Source of the DNA: Acarospora socialis
Lineage: Eukaryota > Ascomycota > Lecanoromycetes > Acarosporales > Acarosporaceae
Direction: 5' to 3'
Assembly (NCBI GenBank): GCA_025617375.2
Contig: JAMYGW020000006.1
Span: forward strand, 563,001-627,000
Length of the DNA stretch: 64,000 bases
Shown here piece by piece: positions 13,044 through 25,288 of this stretch. How positions within the stretch are numbered: position 1 is the stretch's first letter; each line of letters opens with the position of its first letter. A model generated the notes under the pieces. That model saw nothing but the letters and a program-made list of their open reading frames with translations. It searched no databases and was not told the origin of the DNA. Position numbers and translations under genes: made by a program.

Positions 13044-15697
13044 ATGGCTTTCATTGTATCGCGGCGTTCGATTTCTAGAGCGTTACTAGATGTGCCCAAT
13101 AGAGCGTCCCTGAAGGGGAATCTGTGTTGTTCATCCGCCTTGTTCTCTAGCAGTGCTATAAAACCTGCTTATTCAGATACCATATCAAACCTCAAAATTG
13201 GGTCTCATACACGTGTGATCTTTCAAGGCTTTACCGGTAAGCATATACTATCTCTCGCCCCGGTGCTGTGACATTCAAGTGTTACATGCTCCCTCTGATG
13301 GCTATCTTCTCCCCTGGTGATTTCACGTTAATCTCAACGCATGTGGCTCTAGGGAGACAGGTACGTGCGAGGGCCAAAATCAAAATTAATGTCTACGACG
13401 GTGAGGTCTACTGACATATTCCGCAGGCAACTCAGAATGCAAAGCAATCTCTCGAATGGGGTACCAACATAGTAGGTGGTGTGACTCCAGGAAAGGATGG
13501 GGAACACCTAGGGTTACCTGTGCTACCATCTATGCGTGCTGTATGTGAAATCAGTTGTCATATAAAGCAGCATGCTTGAGCGGTTCCCTAACGACATGTT
13601 AGGCCAAAGAGCAGCTGAAGCCTGACGCTACTGCTGTGTATGTAGCTGCCCACCAGGCAGCTGGTGCCATTGAGGAAGCTATAGCTGCGGAGATCCCGTT
13701 AATAGTCGCTGTTGCGGAGCACATTCCCATACATGATCTTCTTCGGGTGAACTTGTACGGATATCTTTTCTCGCTCACATGCTAATGTGATCCAGATACA
13801 CTCGGTCCTCAGAACTCAATCGAAATCGCGTTTGGTCGGAGCGAATTGCCCAGGCATCATATCAGCTACTGGCAGATGTCGCATCGGTTTTCAACCCTTA
13901 CCAACCTTCTTGGCAGGGACGGTCGGCGTAGTCGCGAAGTCCGGGACTTTGAGCTATGAGACGGTGGCGTCTCTCAGCAGGTCCGGGGTTGGCCAGAGCC
14001 TGGTGATCGGCATGGGAGGGGATGTACTGGCCGGCACAGATTTCGTGGATGCTCTGCAGGTTTTCGAACGTGACGAAGAGACCAAGGGTATCGTCTTGGT
14101 CGGAGAAATCGGGGGAAGAGCGGAGCTAGATGCTGCAGAATGGATCGAGGCGTATCGGAAGCGGACCCCGAATCCAAAGCGAGTGGCCCTAACTCAAAGT
14201 ATAGTACAGCTTTAGCTAACAAGGTAGGGCAGACCGATAATGGGTCTGATTGGGGGCGTACAAGCACCGCCAGGGCGTGTCATGGGTCACGCTGGAGCTC
14301 TTGTAGCCCCCGGAGAACCAGATGCGCGTACAAAAATCAGAGCTCTCGAAGACGCTGGGGTTGTGATGACGAATCATCCAGCCAAGTTTGGTGGAGGTAT
14401 GAGCAAATTGTTAGGCAGTTTCTCCTCCTCAAGTGGCACAGTGAGCATGAACTTGTCTTCGTAAGTCGACGAATTTAGAGGTCCTAATACGGTAACAGGC
14501 AGACATCCGCAGGGTCCAACGAAGGGGGATCCACACAACCCAGCGACCAGCCAGACCACAACCCTTAAGATTCCAGGAAGGTTTGTTCCGTTGCCAGGCA
14601 CGAACTCTTTACCTGAAGCAATCGCAAGCAGCCGACATGCTTCGCGAACGAAAGGTTTCCGTGTCGTTCAGCCCCGATCCTGCCGCCGACGAACGCATTT
14701 TGGCCATCTCAATTGATCGCTCGAATTTCTCCCCATGCATCGTTGCATCCCCCACAACTAATACCGGAGATCAGCCCTTCCGAGCTCGCCATTTCCCTTT
14801 CGACTACCGGACTGGGTTCGATCTTAACTACATCCCATCGATAGTAGAGCACCTCGAGCTACCCGCCAACTCAGCAACTGCGCTTTCAACGCTTGTCCAA
14901 GCCCTGCTGGAGATATTCCGGAGTAAGGAGGCATTCCTCCTCGAAACCCGACTCGCTATCAACAACGATGGAGACCTGCAAGCACGGGGAGCTAGGTTCG
15001 GCTTTGACGATGCCGCCTTCAAGAGCAACAGGCAGCTGGACGTGCAGAAGCTTAGGAATGTGGAGGACGAGTTACCAGAAGAGGTTGAGGCAGAGAAGGA
15101 CGGGATAGTTTACATCAAGTCTATCTCAGGGCTTCCCGCCAACAGGAGGGCACCGCGCTGACATCTTCCAGGCTTACCGGTGAGGGTAGTATTGGCACAC
15201 TCGGTCAGTGGAGCTGTCAATTGCGCTGGGTGACTATATGCTGATATGTTCGCAGTGAACGGAGCTGGTCTGGCAATGAACACTGTGGATGCGCTGGCCG
15301 ATCATGGAGGCAAATGTGCCAATTTCCTCGACACCGGGGGCAAAGCGACCAGTGAAACGGTGAAAAGCTCTTTTCGGATCATCTTGAAAGATAGCCGGGT
15401 GAAAACAATCTTCGTGAACATCTTTGGTGGTCTTACCTTGTGTGATATGATTGCCAATGGCGTCATGCTGGCATATAAAGACCTTGGAATCAAGGTACCT
15501 GTTGTGGTGCGGTTGAGGGGCAGTAACGAAGCGCTCGGGCAGAAAATGGTGAGGCTCTGCACTCTTACGTCGTATGGACAGAAGGAAGCTGACATTCCGT
15601 TCAGATTGCGGAGAGTGGGCTGCCCCTCTTTGCCTATGATGATTTTGAAGAGGCAGCGGATAAGGTCATCAGCCTTGCGAACGCGAGTCAGCGATAA
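13044..15697 (+). CDS. Fused succinyl-CoA ligase alpha-beta protein, mitochondrial, with reduced ATP-grasp region
   Basis: Ten exons join in frame to 697 aa: 13044-13236, 13353-13360 (8-bp microexon), 13427-13540, 13603-13746, 13796-14178, 14233-14460, 14513-15118, 15172-15203, 15256-15548, 15605-15697. The N terminus ([15 protein letters not shown]) looks like a mitochondrial presequence. The alpha half has the CoA-binding loop ([21 protein letters not shown]) and the phosphohistidine site MGHAGAL. The beta half begins after an internal [14 protein letters not shown] segment, resembles ATP-grasp at [12 protein letters not shown], and ends with a well conserved CoA-ligase domain ([42 protein letters not shown]). 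About 100 residues of the beta ATP-grasp N domain are missing and metal-binding positions look replaced. The intron 14179-14232 is GC-AG. Exact substrate unknown; succinyl-CoA chemistry without nucleotide binding is doubtful. Confidence 0.85.
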
Positions 15698-18525
15698 ACA
15701 TACCGTACCATAGGGTGCTACAAAGTTGCAGCACCTTTGATATCACGGCATCATATCCGCCTGGCAGCTTAGATTCTAGATTGAGCGAGTACATCACATA
15801 CCACACGACTAGACAGTACAAGTTCAGGATACTGCGGGATGCTAGTCGCATATGTCTAAATGACTGGAATAATCCATAATTCTGCTGTTCCCGTACGGAT
15901 TCAGTCCGTCTCGTCCCTGGGAGAGCGGACCTTTCACTTGCGATCAGCCGTCCGCATTGTCCCAGTGCTGTCAAGGAGTACCAGTTACGCTCATCTTTCA
16001 ACGAGAGAGATTACCTTTTAAACCTAGGTAGATGAAGTCAATTGAGTCCGAAGAGCACCATAAGGTTATAGCGGTAGATCAACCTATCTATCCTTCCCAG
16101 ACCACATGGTCTACGATGATCCTCCCGGTCGGTGTCTCCCCCCAACCGCACACGTCGGTGGCTACCAGCTTACCTTAGTTTTCAACAAGTCGTCGACTCA
16201 ACGTCCTTCTCGGTAACGGTAGTGCATTAGGGTCTATTCGCTTGCGAACTGCTTACAGGGAATATGTTGTATGGTAGTGTGCGATGGGAGGATCTCCTAC
16301 ACTGCGCCGCTACATAACGGAAATAACGGAAATACACAGTACCTCATTTCGCTCAAAGCTCACAAAGGCAAGTACGATGCTTCTCTGTCACGACATCTAC
16401 GCTGGACTCAATCAGTACCTCAGTACGGCTTCATCTGACTGATTAAATCCCGACAACGCCTCCATCCGGACCACAGTGGTTTGTTTCTGAAGATTCTTAT
16501 TGCAGGTTCCTTTGAGTACCAGAGCAAGCACACTATCACGTCTCACGGTTCCTGGTGAAAGCCTTTCGCTGGTTACTTCTTCAAATTCCTAGCCGCATTC
16601 TTCCCGTCCGCAGTTTTCCGTCAGGTGATTGCACGTTCCTTCGATATTCCATCTTCACGGTGCTGGTCGGTGATATGCTGCTTTCTGCGAGCTTTTGGCT
16701 TCTGCTAAAACTCTCCTACGAGTTCTAACTTCTCTCGAGTCGGTGTCATGATCGTTCCAGCTGGGTCGGTGGTGCTCTATAACCGAACGACATGCGATAT
16801 CGACCTCGAAAGCAAGCAAGAGCGTGAGGACGTGAGAACCGAGGCAGCATGGCTCATTGCTTGCATCAATTCGTCATGATACGTACTACTCAATGGTTCC
16901 CACTACATTGGGTTGTAACGTATACAGCCGGGAGTCTGCTTGAGAGGCTGAGAGCTACGAGTCGGAGTGCTGTGGGTTGCCGGCATGTTCAGACGAAGGC
17001 TCCCTCTGATCATGATACCTCCAGCTGCGTCATGTGCATGAGATAACACCATCTTTCAACGGGTTCAAGGCTTGAATGTGAACGATATTCGTCTTACTTC
17101 CGCAGTTCTATACAGCCATGCAGGAAGAGCTTGAGGGCTGTATCTGAAGGTGCATTGCCGGAAGATGCAGTCTAGTACCGCTCACTGTGCGTCCTGTTAT
17201 CACCAGCGGCTTTGAGGCGAACAACTGGCTGTGAATCTGACACGGCCTGGTCATATCTCTGTCGAGTATAAGGCTGGGATAAGGTGAGGTTCGGTTCTAA
17301 GGTAGTAGGGAGAGACCGAAGCGCCTTACTATCTAGGTGTGTGCTGCTAATGAGCCTTGTGAATGTAATGATTCAAGCAGACCGCCTCGACAGCGAGCAC
17401 GTTAGTACGAGGTACACGCATTCATGTGAATGTGCCCCTTACCTACGGGTTTCAAACTGGCATTTGAGACTGATGCTATTTATATAGCGTGTAGCTTATC
17501 AACGCAAAGGCTCCCAGGTAGCCTCAATCACGTGCCACTCATACCGACAGACCAGCACTGTAATCGATTGCCGGAAATTTCGCAGAGGGAGAGTACCGGT
17601 TACTTTACCAAGTATTGGATGTGTTACAGTCTAGGTACGTACGAGTATTCCTACACAAGTAAGGTATTCCATAAGGTACTGTGCATTGGTAGATCAGGTC
17701 TCGCTCCCATAAGGTAAGGTATTTTGTGGCTTACGGTAGTTACATAAGTTACCACTACGTTATCTTGTAAAATTCAAATACGCCACCAGCCGCGGTCTCC
17801 TCGGTAGGAATAAAGAGATGATCTCAGGCTGCTGCGCCTTCGCCGGTGGCTCCAAGATCGAGTAGAGAACCTTGGGCTTAGCATGCAAACAAGCCTTGTC
17901 AAGCCTTGTCAAGCCTTGTGATTACACGCTTGGGGCTAACGAGTAGCACAGGCCAAGTGGAAACCTTTCCTGTCAAATCAGGCGAACTACGGCAAAGTCT
18001 GATTAAGGTATTATCGATAAGGTTGCGTAAGGTAGGGGGGTATCATGCAGGCAGATCCTAAAGGCCCACACCCACGTCAGCCTGGATGCGAATAAATGAT
18101 GCTTACTGTGTAACTACTCGAAGAGTAACTCAGTCGGTCGTAGTCTGCCTGGCCCTCTATAACCATCTCACCCGCCCCAGTTTCCAACTCTTCCTGTTCT
18201 TCCTTCTTCTTCTTCTTCTTCATCACAGCTCCGTTGACCCCGTCGACCTCGACAGACCAGGTACCAATCACAATCTCTCGAAGCCACATTGCACTCTTTG
18301 AATATCCAGATCCTCTACTGGCCCTTGTGCGAGCGATAACTCCTCGTACCTGTGCTCTGGAACATCTCCTGGTCAAGGCATAATCCTAGTGGTTCATGCA
18401 GCCAGTTGCCTACGGCCTAACACCTTTCCCTTCGACTTTGCTCATCCGGGCTATACGCCTGATCAAGTGGCGTTGAATATCATCCGTCAAATATCAAGAC
18501 AAACCTTATTTGACGCCAGAAAATC
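15698..18525. other. Long gene-free stretch upstream of amino acid transporter
   Basis: 2.8 kb with only short ORFs and no recognisable product. It holds repeated CTAAGGTA/TAAGGTA motifs (for example 17297, 17640-17720, 18004), a 10-bp tandem repeat at 17890-17919 and a (TTC)n pyrimidine tract near 18197-18221, probably part of the transporter promoter or 5' UTR. No tRNA was seen. Confidence 0.45.
17890..17919. repeat. 10-bp tandem repeat, three copies
   Basis: CAAGCCTTGT repeated three times head to tail without mismatch. No function assigned. Confidence 0.8.
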
Positions 18526-20329
18526 ATGGTGTCCGCCAGGGATACAGCGGTCGTCGAGACGGCCGAGACTCACGCCATCACCTCCAACCATATGCGCGAC
18601 CCAGCCCTGGAAACGGGTGTCTACGGCTATGATGTCGAGAAGAACGGGCCAAAGGACCGCAAGATGAGCAGGGTCGGAGGGCCCATTCCGGGCATCGTGG
18701 GCGACTCGGATACGGACTCGGCCTTGAGCGTGGGCAAACAGCTCGAGCTCGAGGCCACCAACTCCATCAAGTATAGGACCTGCAGTTGGCCAAAGGTGAA
18801 GTGTCCTTGTCTTCTTCATAGAGTCGCTTCTTCGGCGGGGAGCCTTTTCTGACTGGTGTCATGCGATAGACTGCTGCGCTTCTCTTTTCAGAGTACATAT
18901 GCTTGGCCATCATGTCCTTCCCCTGCTCCTATTCGGTGTTGGGGCTGGTTCCCGGGCTCATCTTGACAGTGGTGGTGGCAGCCCTTGTTCTGTACACGTC
19001 CCTTGTGGTCTGGTAAGTCATTGATCTTCATCGTAAGCCGCCGTGTGCTTATCGTTGCGCTAGGGAATTCTGTCTTCGTCACCCAGAAGTCCGCGACGTC
19101 TGTGACGTCGGCCAGATGCTGTTCTGGGGCAAGAGTTGGGTGTGGTATTTGACTGCTATTATGTTCTTGTTGAACAACACCTTCATTCAGGTAACCAGGA
19201 CCGGTATCTTGCTAAGGGTCTCTAACCGTGCAACAGGGTCTCCATGTCCTGACCGGAGCTAAGTATCTGAACACTATGACCAACCATAGCATGTGCACGG
19301 TCGGATTTTCAGTTATCATGGCGGTTATATCCTTTTTCTGTTCGTTACCGCGGACGTTCTCGACGCTCTCTAAGATAGCTACCGCGTCCGCATTTTTCAC
19401 CTTCGTCTCTGTATTGCTGGCGGCCATCTTCGCGGGGATCGAAGCCCACCCTGCTGGCTACAACCCAGATCCAAACCACATCGATCCCACAACGCGCATG
19501 AAGCTCGGTGGTGCTCCCATTGTCCTGGTCATCCCTGCCGCTGGGACCACGTTTGTATCCGGTATGAATGCGTTCCTCAACATCAGCTATACTTTCATCG
19601 GCCAAATCACCATTCCGAGTTTCATTGCGGAGATGAAGGATCCAAAGGACTTTCCCAAAGCCCTGTGGGCCGTTACCATCGCCGAAATCATCGTTTTCAG
19701 CTTGGTCGGAGCCATCGTGTACGTCTACACTGGAACACAATATAATACCGCTCCAGCATTCGGATCTCTAGGTAACGAAGTCTACAAGAAAGTTGCCTTC
19801 TCTTTCATGATCCCGACCTTGATCTTCCTGGGCGTCCTTTACGCTTCGGTGTCCGCCCGGTTTGTCTTCTTCCGCATTTTTGAAGGCACACGCCACAAGG
19901 GTAATCACACGCTCGTTGGGTGGGCCTCTTGGGCCGCTATCCTCGCCGCCACGTGGGTTGTGGCATTCATCATCGCCGAAGTGATTCCGTTCTTTTCCGA
20001 TCTGCTCTCATTGATGAGCTCGCTCTTCGATTCCTTCTTCGGCTTTATATTCTGGGGTGTCGCTTATATTAGGATGAGGAAGGCCGACTACGGTCCAGGA
20101 TATTATAAGAGACGGGGCATCAGGGGTATCGTCGGCTTCGTTATGAATATCATCATCATCATCATCGGCATCTTCATGCTTGGTGTGGGGACTTATGTGG
20201 GCTTTCTTCTTTCTTTGCTTGAAATATCTGCTAATTCTTACACTCCAGGCTTCGGTCGACAGTATCCTGTTGAGCTACCAGACTGGCAATGTCGGCGGTG
20301 TGTTTTCCTGCAAAAGTAATGGCTTGTAG
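18526..20329 (+). CDS. Amino acid transporter, AAAP family (N system/Mtr-like)
   Basis: Plasma-membrane amino acid permease of the fungal Mtr-like group. Five exons: 18526-18795, 18870-19012, 19064-19190, 19237-20196, 20249-20329, 526 aa. A ~85-residue hydrophilic N tail is followed by about 11 hydrophobic segments, beginning ALLFSEYICLAIMSFPCSYS. Typical family pieces are LNNTFIQGLHVLTGAKYLNT, FLNISYTFIGQITIPSFIAE and the end VDSILLSYQTGNVGGVFSC. The last intron (20197-20248, CTAAT branch, CTCCAG) is required to reach this conserved C terminus; reading through instead gives an unrelated tail. The substrate (neutral/aromatic amino acids in Neurospora Mtr) is inferred from the family only. Confidence 0.9.
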
Positions 20330-20655
20330 AGGGAGGAAATGCTGGAGGAGGGGCGTATCCTTTCGTATGGCTCGACCACTTCACTCTTTTGAGGTCATTT
20401 TGGTGGACTTGGAGAGGTTTTCTTAGGGCACGTGGTACAAGCCTGCAATAGCAGAGTACATATAGATTGGTGTATCAGTATGCGGGCCTGGCGTTCTGTT
20501 GAAGTTCCGGAGATGGTCATTAATGTCGCAGCGCGGCTGGCTACCAATCACGATATGCCACTGAGTCGAGCATTGCTGTAGACAAAGTAGTAGCAATTCT
20601 TGGGATGAAAAGGTCATCGAGACCACCCCACCAACCCTCAGAGCGGTTGCAGAGC
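20330..20655. other. Intergenic, convergent 3' regions
   Basis: No gene supported; 3' flanks of the transporter and of the glycine cleavage T-protein gene. Confidence 0.5.
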
Positions 20656-22137
20656 TTATGCCGGAGCAGTCGCCGCGGCTTGCTTCCAATACTTGCTCGC
20701 CACGAATGGCATCTTCGTCACCTTGGCCGTCCTCCTCTTGCCCCTGACCACGACCCCGACCTCGGTGCCGGCTTTGTGGTGACCACTCTTAACATAGCCC
20801 ATGGCGATATTCTTGCCCAGCGTCGGCGACGGGCACCCCGATGTGACTTTGCCGATCAGGTTACCTTCCGCGTCCACGATCTCCGCGCCCTCTCGTGCCG
20901 GTGCTCCGTCAACGATGAATCCGACACGGCGACGGCTGACGCCACTGCCGCCATCCTTGACGGGCTTGAGCTGTCGAAGGATTACTTCCGACCCGAGAAA
21001 TCCGCCCCCAATCCTCCGATCTTTTCCCACAACCCAGCTCAGCCCGGCCTCGACGGGGGTCGTTGAATCGTCCAAGTCATGACCGTATAAACACATTCCG
21101 GCCTCCAGACGTAAGCTATCTCTGGCGCCTAGTCCGGCGAGCCTCAGCTTCTCGAGGCCGGCGGATTGGAGCAGCGATTCCGTGGCTGACACGACGGTGT
21201 CCGGAGGGAGCGATATCTCGAAGCCGTCTTCGCCGGTGTATCCTCCCCTCGACACCAGGACGGGGACGGAAGCGTCTCCGGACAGAAGCCGGATGCGCAG
21301 AAACGTAGACTGTCCGAAGTACAGCTGCTGGAGCTTGGCTTCCGCTCGGTCCACAAGAACCATCTCGAGGACCTCGGCGCTTAGCGGGCCTTGTAGCGCG
21401 ATGAGGCCCCAACCGTCAAGAATCTCCCAGTCGACCTTCTTCCCTCCTTCCGTGGTGAAATCATCCATCTGCTCAGTCAGGTATGCAGTATCCTTCTCGC
21501 GGCAGGCCGCGTTTGTCACAATGTAGAAGGCTTCGGGCCCCAGCCTCGTGACCACCGTATCATCGACGATACCGCCGGTGACGGGGTGAAGCAGGCAGGC
21601 AAGTGTCGACTGGTGCTGTCCCAGCGACGCGATCGAGGCGGGACTGATGCGCTCGAGCAGAGCGCCGGCGCCGGGCCCTGAAAGACGGTGCTGGACCCTG
21701 CGCGTCTACTCAGCAAGCCGCGGGCCTTGATATGGCGGTAGATGGAGAACTCACATATGGCCGACGTCGAACAAGCTTGCTTTCTCTCTTGTCCATCGGT
21801 GACTGTCCCCCACGCTGAGGTCCCCATACTGCACCGGCATGGAGTAGCCGGCGAAGGGTACCATCTTCCCCTGGTGGGCCACATGGAGGTCGTACAACGA
21901 AGTCCTCCGCAAATTCGGAGCATTGGCGTCAGAGGAAGCATGTCGGATTGAATGTGTACATAATAATGTTGGCGCCGTGGGTGCCTGGCGGACAGGGTAC
22001 GGAGCGGTGCAGGTTGAGCCTCTCTTCACGACTCTGCGGACGCCATTGCCGATCAATGGCACAGGTATCCTCGGCCAGCTTGATACAGGGTTCAAAGCTC
22101 TGTCTGCGGTGGCATTGAGTAGTCTGATTTTCTGCAT
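20656..22137 (-). CDS. GCV1: Aminomethyltransferase (glycine cleavage system T protein), mitochondrial
   Basis: Transfers the methylene unit from the H protein to tetrahydrofolate and releases ammonia. Two exons, 22137-21755 and 21697-20656, with a 57-bp intron (GTGAGT..GCGCAG, phase 2), give 474 aa. The N terminus ([16 protein letters not shown], Arg-rich, no acidic residues at first) fits a mitochondrial presequence. The GcvT fold starts at [20 protein letters not shown] and shows ASLFDVGHM, the folate-binding loop [35 protein letters not shown] and the C-terminal barrel [21 protein letters not shown] further in-frame ATG at 22224 would add 29 residues and is less likely. Confidence 0.93.
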
Positions 22138-22447
22138 GGTGAAAGTGGCTTCGTGATGAGAAATGTGGGGTGAGCGGGACCCGAGACAAGCGAAACCGCA
22201 GTGAACTTCAAGGACGACCACCATAGACTTACAATCGACTGCAATAGGAGTTATTCAAGCATACCGGTAACGTGGCTCTTGTGAGCTCAATTTACCACAC
22301 TCCGAAGAACAGGCAAACTCAACAACAACGTCATACGCTACTGGGTATCATAAGAACAACAACCTCGCGCCTTGCAAACTGAGCGCTATGCCAAACGAGG
22401 CCTTCCAAAAGGACCCCTGGATCGAGAGTACGATCGGGCGACTATCG
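22138..22447. other. Intergenic
   Basis: About 310 bp between the T-protein start and the end of the unknown gene; nothing recognisable. Confidence 0.4.
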
Positions 22448-23633
22448 TTAGTCATGGGTCAGATCGGTCACACAGCGTGCCGGTAGCAGAGACTGTATAA
22501 GTAGATCCAAGCCCAATCCAACCTGCTCCTCAAACTCATCGCCAGGAAGATCGGGCAGCCGTTTATCTCCATGCCAATATCCTCGACCCGTCTGCCCCAA
22601 CCACCTGGTGGAGGTCAGCTCGAGCTCCCACAAAACCGTAGACCACAGTTCGATATGCCTACCAATCCGTCTGCCGGAAAATGTGCAACCACCCATGCAA
22701 GTTGGGGGACAACCTTGCAGTCCTGACATGGTCGAGACCTCGATTTCATGAATGGTACAGCGACTGGCATCTTCATAAGTGAGTTTCAGTGCCCATACCA
22801 ATACCTTGCTTGGCTCAGTGTCTTCGCCTGGCATGGAGCCGGCCGCTATGACAGTAGCCTTTGCGAATTGGTATAGCCCGGGCTGTTGCTCCGGCACGTT
22901 GTGTTTTCGGTTGGTGGCTAGGCACCGAGACCTCGTTGGCTACTTCTTCTCCTGTATTAGAGTGGTACTTTGCATTGTGGATGAACGACGCACCTTCCTT
23001 CTGAGTTTCTCTATCAATAACTAGGTCCTCGACACCACTCTGCGTACTGGGGTCGCCGAACTTCCGGTATAAGTCCCACCTGGAGGCACGCCAACCACTG
23101 TCGGATTCGAGGGCGAGGACCCTCAAATGTGAGGGAAATCCCCTTACGATAATGGTCCCAGACATCTGGTCCACGTCCTCTGTCATTTCCTTCCTCGGTG
23201 CTGAGTTTGTGGCCGTGTCACTGGCGACCTTTGTCGCAAACGGCTCAACTTCGTCTGTCCGCTCTAATGGCAAAGGCAAGACTGACACCGACGACAAGGC
23301 CAACCTTGCCCGGGGCCCGCTTTTTGTGCCTCTGTAGCAGAGTTATTCTCCTCGAAAGATATATAGGACCTTTGGGCCCTATGCCGCGGTGGCAAAGGAC
23401 CCAAAGACCCACGAGGAACGGAAATCGGTGAATACTCCTCAGCGCGCGTCAGCGACGCCTTAAACTGCCGCTCAAGTCGGCGTTGGTTCAGCTTGCGGCA
23501 AGGGCCTAAGAGTCAGCTACGGGTATCAGGGAGTCGATGAATCCATATTCGAACCTTGTCCGGCGCACTTCTCCACAACGGCGTCAATAATCTCGCCCAC
23601 AGATATCTTGGTTGCACCGAGGATTTTAAACAT
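22448..23633 (-). CDS. Hypothetical protein, four-exon model
   Basis: Not recognised. Four stretches join in a consistent reading phase: 23633-23555, 23505-23305, 23263-22932, 22882-22448, giving 348 aa. Introns are short (49, 41 and 49 bp); the first has GTTCGA..CTGAC..CTTAG, the second GTTGGC..CATTAG, the third GTCTCG..CAACAG. Translated pieces: MFKILGATKISVGEIIDAVV at the N terminus, a basic Ser/Pro-rich stretch, then a better-looking domain (GTIIVRGFPSHLRVLALES, WRASRWDLYRKFGDP, YQFAKATVIAAGS, KVLVWALKLTYEDA) and a Cys-containing segment CPPTCMGGC. No membrane segment. A possible splice acceptor just before the ATG (TTTCAG at 23642) means an upstream exon could exist. Support is reading-frame continuity only. 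Confidence 0.45.
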
Positions 23634-25288
23634 GTCGATGAGCTGAAACCGCGAGCGGGTTCCTTTGAACTACTTGGCTAATGATTGGGACAAGAAGCGT
23701 ACAGGTATCTGATTCGAGAGGATTTAATGTCTTGAACGGACAAGCGCAAAGGTGTCTCGTGCGACTCAGTAGAAGGTATTTGAGAAGTAAGGCGAGCGTA
23801 AGGGTCAGAGAGAAGTGAAAGCCGTGCAACGCGCAGTGCAAAGTATCAGTCGAGAAGTGTCGATGGTAGGATGAGAAGAGAGGAAGCGATGCATGTTCTG
23901 AAAAGTGAATAGTTTTGTTCGTTTGAAAACGTGTTACAGCACAAGGAATGAGCGAGGTTGGGTGAGAGAAGTGTTAGGGCTCACCTACCGTAGTTGGGCT
24001 GTTGTGCAACACGCGAAGATGATCACTGTCGCAGCTTCCCAAAAGGTATGGCATTGCGATTTCTGGCAAGGATCCAAGGGTAGAGGATGCAAAGAGAGAA
24101 AACCATAGCCTTCAATCTCACGATGCTAGGTTCTTTCAATTGGGAAAATCACGGAGGATTGCTCTATGCTTTTGACAGTAAGGTAGCTGCAGTACCGGTT
24201 TTCTACTCGTCGTATACTTCGTCTGCTCCAGACGCAACCTATTGGACCCCTTCATATCTTGTCACCCCAATGCCCTCGACCTCAAGGAAGCGAACCATGT
24301 TTGTAGTCTCGCGCCGTAGTCGTTGAGGTGACATAGAATTGGCGCTGCATCTGACTTCTCAGAATGTTTCGGTTTGACACATAGGTGACCCTGCACGCTT
24401 CATGAGCAAGCTAGAAGGCTGAAGCACCTATGTTTGTCTTTCTGTGTTTAGTCACGATATAGTTACGGTGAAGACGGAGTGCATGGCCATCCATCAGCTG
24501 TTGAAAAGGTCTTTTCACGACGTGGGTGAGGACATTCATCATATTCTAGAAAGTTTTTGATAACCACTGGAATGGTCCATCTCAGATGATCCACTTATGA
24601 GCGCCCAAACGCTCGAGGAGTCTGAGGCAACCATGCCTTTCTCAGTTGGGTTAACAGACTCTTACGGTGTTGAGAGGTAGAACATTAAGACCTAAGGCTT
24701 CATGAAATCGAGGAAGTTGACCCTGCCCCACAGTCAAGTACATGATATCAATCAAAGGGTTGCGAGGCAGAGAGCCGAGACTAAAAGCATTACTCAGAAA
24801 CAACCGGAAGCCTGATCATAACAAAGCAGTATGATTGAGGACGCTTTCTGTCGTAGAGACACAAGATAAGTAATGCATAATCGGCCCGTGATTCGAAAGC
24901 ATGGCCAGAAGAGTACCACAACGGTGCAGTTGTTCCTTCAAGAGGTGCCTTTCAACAGGAGACTCAATCTTGCGCGCAGCAAAGTCATCCATATTCAAGT
25001 ATGGGCAGATAGTCCTGAGCTTGAAAGAAGTCATACAAGACGCAGAGGTGGTGATAATAGTTACTATCATTACCTTAACAAGTCGTACACAGTCAATCCT
25101 CACAGACTTGATTGGCGCTGACTAATATTTCGGTACTGAAACACACTACCTTATTGTGGCCAAGTGTCGATCAACCCTAACTGACGCCACTATCGCAAAC
25201 AGAGTAATCTGCCATTATTATAGGTAGTTAGAAGCTTGACATTCCGTCATTTCAATCTCGATCAATTGGCGACTCGTCCGCATACGTG
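23634..25288. other. Intergenic, no gene seen
   Basis: 1.65 kb with short ORFs only; contains the promoter of the APS kinase gene at its right end. Nothing recognisable. Confidence 0.4.

Noticed and set aside
12770-13099. 109-aa minus-strand ORF
   Set aside because: Overlaps the presequence exon of the ligase fusion on the other strand and shows no family signal; probably chance.
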